Below are positions 6,229 through 9,761 of a DNA stretch of 9,761 nt, in pieces (positions within the stretch are counted from its first letter, which is position 1; each line of letters begins with the position of its first letter). Made by a program: the position numbers and the translations under genes. The DNA is from Eubacterium sp. (GTDB taxonomy: Bacteria > Bacillota > Clostridia > Lachnospirales > Lachnospiraceae): positions 1 to 9,761 of the forward strand of contig JALFIK010000075.1 in the NCBI GenBank assembly GCA_022776205.1. Reading direction: 5' to 3'. The notes beneath the pieces were generated by a model. It worked only from the letters and a program-made list of their open reading frames with translations, was not told the DNA's origin and did not search any database.

Positions 6229-9200
6229 ATGTCTGATATGAATAACCAAACAGTAGAACAGCCGGTTAATTTTGATGCGATCAAGATCGGACTTGCATCT
6301 CCGGAATTAATCCGCAAGTGGTCCCATGGTGAAGTAAAGAAACCGGAGACAATCAATTACCGTACTTTAAAACCGGAGAAAGATGGTCTGTTCTGTGAGA
6401 GAATCTTCGGGCCGAGCAAGGACTGGGAATGTCATTGTGGTAAATATAAAAAGATCCGCTATAAAGGCGTTGTATGTGATAAATGTGGTGTAGAAGTTAC
6501 GAAAGCCAGCGTGCGTCGAGAACGAATGGGTCATATCGAGCTTGCCGCTCCGGTATCCCATATCTGGTATTTCAAGGGAATTCCAAGCCGAATGGGACTG
6601 ATTCTTGATATGTCACCGAAAGCTCTGGAGAAGGTATTATACTTTGCATCTTATGTTGTATTGGATCCGGGTGAAACAAATTTAAACAAAAAAGATGTCA
6701 TTTCCGATGCAGAATACCGCCGTGTATGTGAGGAGTACCGCTCCACAGAGGAAGGACTTGGTACTTTCCGTGTCGGTATGGGTGCAGAGGCGATCAAGGA
6801 ACTTCTTGCAGAGATCGATCTGGAAGCAGAATCTGCAGAATTAAAAGAAAGTTTAAAAAATGCAAGCGGACAGAAAAAAGCCAGAAATATCAAGCGACTT
6901 GAAGTAGTAGAGGCATTCCGCCTCTCCGGTAACCGTCCGGAATGGATGATTCTGGATGCAGTTCCGGTAATCCCTCCGGATATCCGTCCGATGGTTCAGC
7001 TGGACGGAGGACGTTTTGCCACCTCTGATTTAAACGATTTATATAGAAGAATCATCAACCGTAACAACCGTCTTAAAAGGCTGCTGGAGCTTGGAGCACC
7101 GGATATCATTATCCGGAATGAAAAACGTATGCTCCAGGAAGCGGTGGATGCCTTACTTGATAACGGTCGTCGAGGCCGTCCGGTAACCGGACCTGGAAAC
7201 CGTGCACTGAAATCCCTTTCTGATATGTTAAAAGGTAAGCAGGGACGGTTCCGTCAGAACCTTCTCGGAAAACGTGTGGATTATTCCGGACGTTCCGTTA
7301 TTGTCGTAGGACCGGAACTTAAAATTTATCAGTGCGGCCTGCCAAAAGAAATGGCAATTGAACTGTTCAAACCTTTTGTTATGAAAGAACTTGTGGCAAA
7401 TGGCCTGGCACATAATATTAAATCTGCAAAGAAAATGGTTGAGAAACTGCAGCCGGAAGTATGGGATGTCCTGGAAGACGTCATTAAAGAACATCCTGTT
7501 ATGTTAAACCGTGCTCCGACCCTGCATCGTCTGGGAATTCAGGCATTTGAGCCTATTCTTGTAGAAGGTAAGGCAATCAAGCTTCATCCGTTAGTATGTA
7601 CTGCGTTCAATGCTGACTTTGACGGAGACCAAATGGCCGTGCATCTGCCTCTTTCTCAGGAAGCCCAGGCGGAATGCCGTTTCCTTCTTCTTTCACCAAA
7701 CAACCTGCTCAAACCGTCCGATGGTGCACCGGTCGCCGTTCCTTCCCAGGATATGGTTCTTGGTATTTATTATCTGACCATGGAAAAAGAAGGAGAAAAG
7801 GGAGAGGGAAAATGCTTTAAGTCTGAAAATGAAGCTCTTCTTGCCTATGAGAATAAAGTAATCACCCTTCATACCAAGATTAAAGTAAAAAGAAGAGGAA
7901 AGAAACCGGACGGAACGATGGGAAGCCGAATCATTGACTGTACTGTGGGTCGTCTCCTGTTTAATGAGATTATTTTACAGGACCTTGGATTTGTAGACCG
8001 TTCCGATCCTGAAAATTTCCTGAAACTGGAAATCGATTTCCAGTGTGGTAAGAAACAGTTAAAACAGATTCTGGATCGCTGTATCAGTGTACATGGCACC
8101 ACAAAGACAGCAGAGGTTCTTGATAATATCAAAGCCCTTGGATATAAATATTCAACGATCGGAGCGCTTAGTGTATCTATTTCTGACATGACCGTACCAA
8201 AGGAAAAACCGGAAATTCTTGAAGCGGCACAGAAACAGGTTGAATATATTACCAAACAGTATCGTCGTGGTTTTATGACAGAAGAAGAACGTTACAAAGC
8301 AGTTGTTCAGACATGGTTTGCTGCCGATAACGAACTGACAGATAAACTGATCAACGGACTGGATAAGTACAATAATATCTTTATGATGGCGGATTCCGGA
8401 GCCCGTGGTTCTAATCAGCAGATTAAACAGCTGGCAGGTATGCGTGGACTGATGGCCGATACTTCCGGACGTACGATCGAACTTCCGATTAAGTCAAACT
8501 TCCGTGAAGGTCTTGACGTACTCGAGTATTTCATTTCTGCTCATGGAGCCAGAAAGGGACTTTCCGATACAGCCCTTCGTACTGCCGATTCCGGATACCT
8601 TACAAGACGTCTTGTTGATGTCTCCCAGGAGCTTATTATCCGTGAGCAGGACTGCTGTGAGGGAAGTGATAAGATTCCGGGTATGTATGTAGAAGCAATC
8701 ATGGACGGAAAGGAAACCATCGAAACATTAGAGGATCGTATCAGCGGTAGATATGCTGCAGAAGATTATGCGGATAAAGATGGAAATCTTATTGTAAAAG
8801 CAAACTGTATGATTACGCCGAAACGGGCGAAGGCCATTGTGAATGCCGGTTTTACAAAAGTAAAGATCCGTACCATGCTCACATGTAAATCTCACAATGG
8901 TGCATGTTCGAGATGTTACGGTGCTAACCTGGCAACCGGTCAGGCTGTACAGGTCGGCGAGGCGGTTGGAATCATCGCTGCCCAGTCCATCGGGGAACCT
9001 GGTACACAGCTTACCATGCGTACCTTCCATGCCGGCGGTGTAGCCGGTGATGATATCACACAGGGTCTTCCTCGTGTTGAGGAGCTTTTCGAGGCACGGA
9101 AACCGAAGGGACTTGCCATTATCACAGAGATTGGCGGTCGTGCCGAAGTTAAAGAATCAAAAGAAAAACGGGAGATCAACATTGTAAGTGATAACGGCGA

Positions 9201-9761
9201 GACAAAGAATTATGTCATTCCTTACGGGGCACGTATTAAAGTGCTTGACGGAGCTATTCTTGAAGCCGGTGATGAGCTTACGGAAGGTTCTGTAAATCCT
9301 CATGATATTTTAAGAATCAAAGGTGCGGAAGCCGTACAGGAATATATGATGAGAGAGGTACAGCGTGTATACCGTCTGCAGGGTGTTGACATCAACGATA
9401 AGCATATTGAGATTATTGTACGTCAGATGCTCAAGAAAGTTCGTATTGAAGAGCCGGGTGACAGTAATTATCTGCCGGGTGCCCTTGTAGATGTGCTTGA
9501 ATTAGAGGATGAGAATGAGAAACTTCTTAAGGAAGGAAAAGAACCTGCAACTGCAGAACAGACCCTTCTTGGTATTACAAAAGCTTCTCTAGCAACAAAC
9601 TCCTTCTTATCTGCCGCATCCTTCCAGGAAACGACAAAAGTGCTGACCGATGCAGCCATCAAAGGAAAAGTAGACCCTCTGATCGGATTAAAAGAAAACG
9701 TACTTTTAGGAAAATTGATTCCGGCCGGAACCGGATTAAAGAAATATCGTAATCTTCATCT
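6229..9761 (+). CDS. rpoC: DNA-directed RNA polymerase subunit beta' (3' end outside window)
   Basis: An open frame of 1177 codons that runs off the right edge without a stop; I translated it throughout and saw no frameshift. Firmicutes beta' is usually about 1200-1230 residues, so only a short C-terminal piece is missing. Landmarks: the N-terminal zinc ribbon with Cys68, Cys70, Cys83 and Cys86; the clamp coiled coil that binds sigma from about 265; switch 2 from about 345 (LLGKRVDYSGRSVI); the catalytic NADFDGDQMA at 461-470, with Asp463, Asp465 and Asp467 holding the catalytic magnesium; the bridge helix from about 765 (LEYFISAHGARKG); the second zinc site with Cys809 or Cys810 plus Cys886, Cys893 and Cys896; and the trigger loop from 910 with Met930, Arg931 and His934. 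The trigger loop continues into ITQGLPRVEELFEARKPKG without the SI3 insertion of proteobacteria. AAGGAG at 6217-6222 lies 6 nt before the ATG. Co-transcribed with rpoB. Confidence 0.99.
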   Translation, partial: MSDMNNQTVEQPVNFDAIKIGLASPELIRKWSHGEVKKPETINYRTLKPEKDGLFCERIFGPSKDWECHCGKYKKIRYKGVVCDKCGVEVTKASVRRERMGHIELAAPVSHIWYFKGIPSRMGLILDMSPKALEKVLYFASYVVLDPGETNLNKKDVISDAEYRRVCEEYRSTEEGLGTFRVGMGAEAIKELLAEIDLEAESAELKESLKNASGQKKARNIKRLEVVEAFRLSGNRPEWMILDAVPVIPPDIRPMVQLDGGRFATSDLNDLYRRIINRNNRLKRLLELGAPDIIIRNEKRMLQEAVDALLDNGRRGRPVTGPGNRALKSLSDMLKGKQGRFRQNLLGKRVDYSGRSVIVVGPELKIYQCGLPKEMAIELFKPFVMKELVANGLAHNIKSAKKMVEKLQPEVWDVLEDVIKEHPVMLNRAPTLHRLGIQAFEPILVEGKAIKLHPLVCTAFNADFDGDQMAVHLPLSQEAQAECRFLLLSPNNLLKPSDGAPVAVPSQDMVLGIYYLTMEKEGEKGEGKCFKSENEALLAYENKVITLHTKIKVKRRGKKPDGTMGSRIIDCTVGRLLFNEIILQDLGFVDRSDPENFLKLEIDFQCGKKQLKQILDRCISVHGTTKTAEVLDNIKALGYKYSTIGALSVSISDMTVPKEKPEILEAAQKQVEYITKQYRRGFMTEEERYKAVVQTWFAADNELTDKLINGLDKYNNIFMMADSGARGSNQQIKQLAGMRGLMADTSGRTIELPIKSNFREGLDVLEYFISAHGARKGLSDTALRTADSGYLTRRLVDVSQELIIREQDCCEGSDKIPGMYVEAIMDGKETIETLEDRISGRYAAEDYADKDGNLIVKANCMITPKRAKAIVNAGFTKVKIRTMLTCKSHNGACSRCYGANLATGQAVQVGEAVGIIAAQSIGEPGTQLTMRTFHAGGVAGDDITQGLPRVEELFEARKPKGLAIITEIGGRAEVKESKEKREINIVSDNGETKNYVIPYGARIKVLDGAILEAGDELTEGSVNPHDILRIKGAEAVQEYMMREVQRVYRLQGVDINDKHIEIIVRQMLKKVRIEEPGDSNYLPGALVDVLELEDENEKLLKEGKEPATAEQTLLGITKASLATNSFLSAASFQETTKVLTDAAIKGKVDPLIGLKENVLLGKLIPAGTGLKKYRNLH

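Noticed and set aside
7783..7824. Lysine/glutamate/glycine-rich stretch in beta' as a possible frameshift or insertion
   Set aside because: The frame stays open, and conserved RpoC sequence resumes on both sides; it looks like a variable surface loop.
1..9761. Mobile element, defence system, CRISPR array or RNA gene
   Set aside because: Apart from the 2043-2368 intergenic region, the window is filled by core metabolic and transcription genes with uniform character, and no terminal repeats, spacer arrays or tRNA-like folds were seen.

Overview
The window looks like core chromosome of an anaerobic Gram-positive bacterium of the class Clostridia, most likely the family Lachnospiraceae. The reasons are: RpoB and RpoC sequences of Firmicutes type (no proteobacterial SI3 insertion in the beta' trigger loop); a roughly 40-residue insertion in the C-terminal part of beta that I recall from clostridial homologues; a transketolase split into two genes; strong GGAGG-type ribosome binding sites; and moderate-GC coding DNA with AT-rich intergenic DNA. 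Genus cannot be fixed from the sequence alone. All genes are on the + strand.

Layout. Bases 1-2042 hold the end of a carbohydrate operon: the C-terminal part of a transaldolase / fructose-6-phosphate aldolase family gene (1-250), then the two halves of a split transketolase (277-1116 and 1104-2042, overlapping by 13 bp). Together these make up the non-oxidative pentose phosphate branch. A strong intrinsic terminator (2066-2094) closes the operon. Bases 2095-2368 are intergenic: an AT-rich, A-tract-containing stretch, a near-consensus housekeeping promoter with a duplicated TTGACA box (2251-2279), and an untranslated leader of about 80 nt that can form a small hairpin. Bases 2369-6205 are rpoB and 6229-9761 are rpoC, which runs off the right edge lacking only its last few dozen codons.

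The two halves of the window are functionally separate. The first is sugar-phosphate interconversion; the second is the two large subunits of RNA polymerase, transcribed together from their own promoter. The usual bacterial neighbour upstream of rpoB (rplJ-rplL) is not here; the pentose phosphate genes and a terminator occupy that place.

I found no mobile element, CRISPR array, tRNA, rRNA, toxin-antitoxin or defence genes, and nothing that I would call a previously undescribed system. The points worth a second look are modest: the gene neighbourhood, the promoter and leader of rpoB, two lineage-specific segments of beta, and a lysine in beta' at a position linked to fidaxomicin sensitivity.
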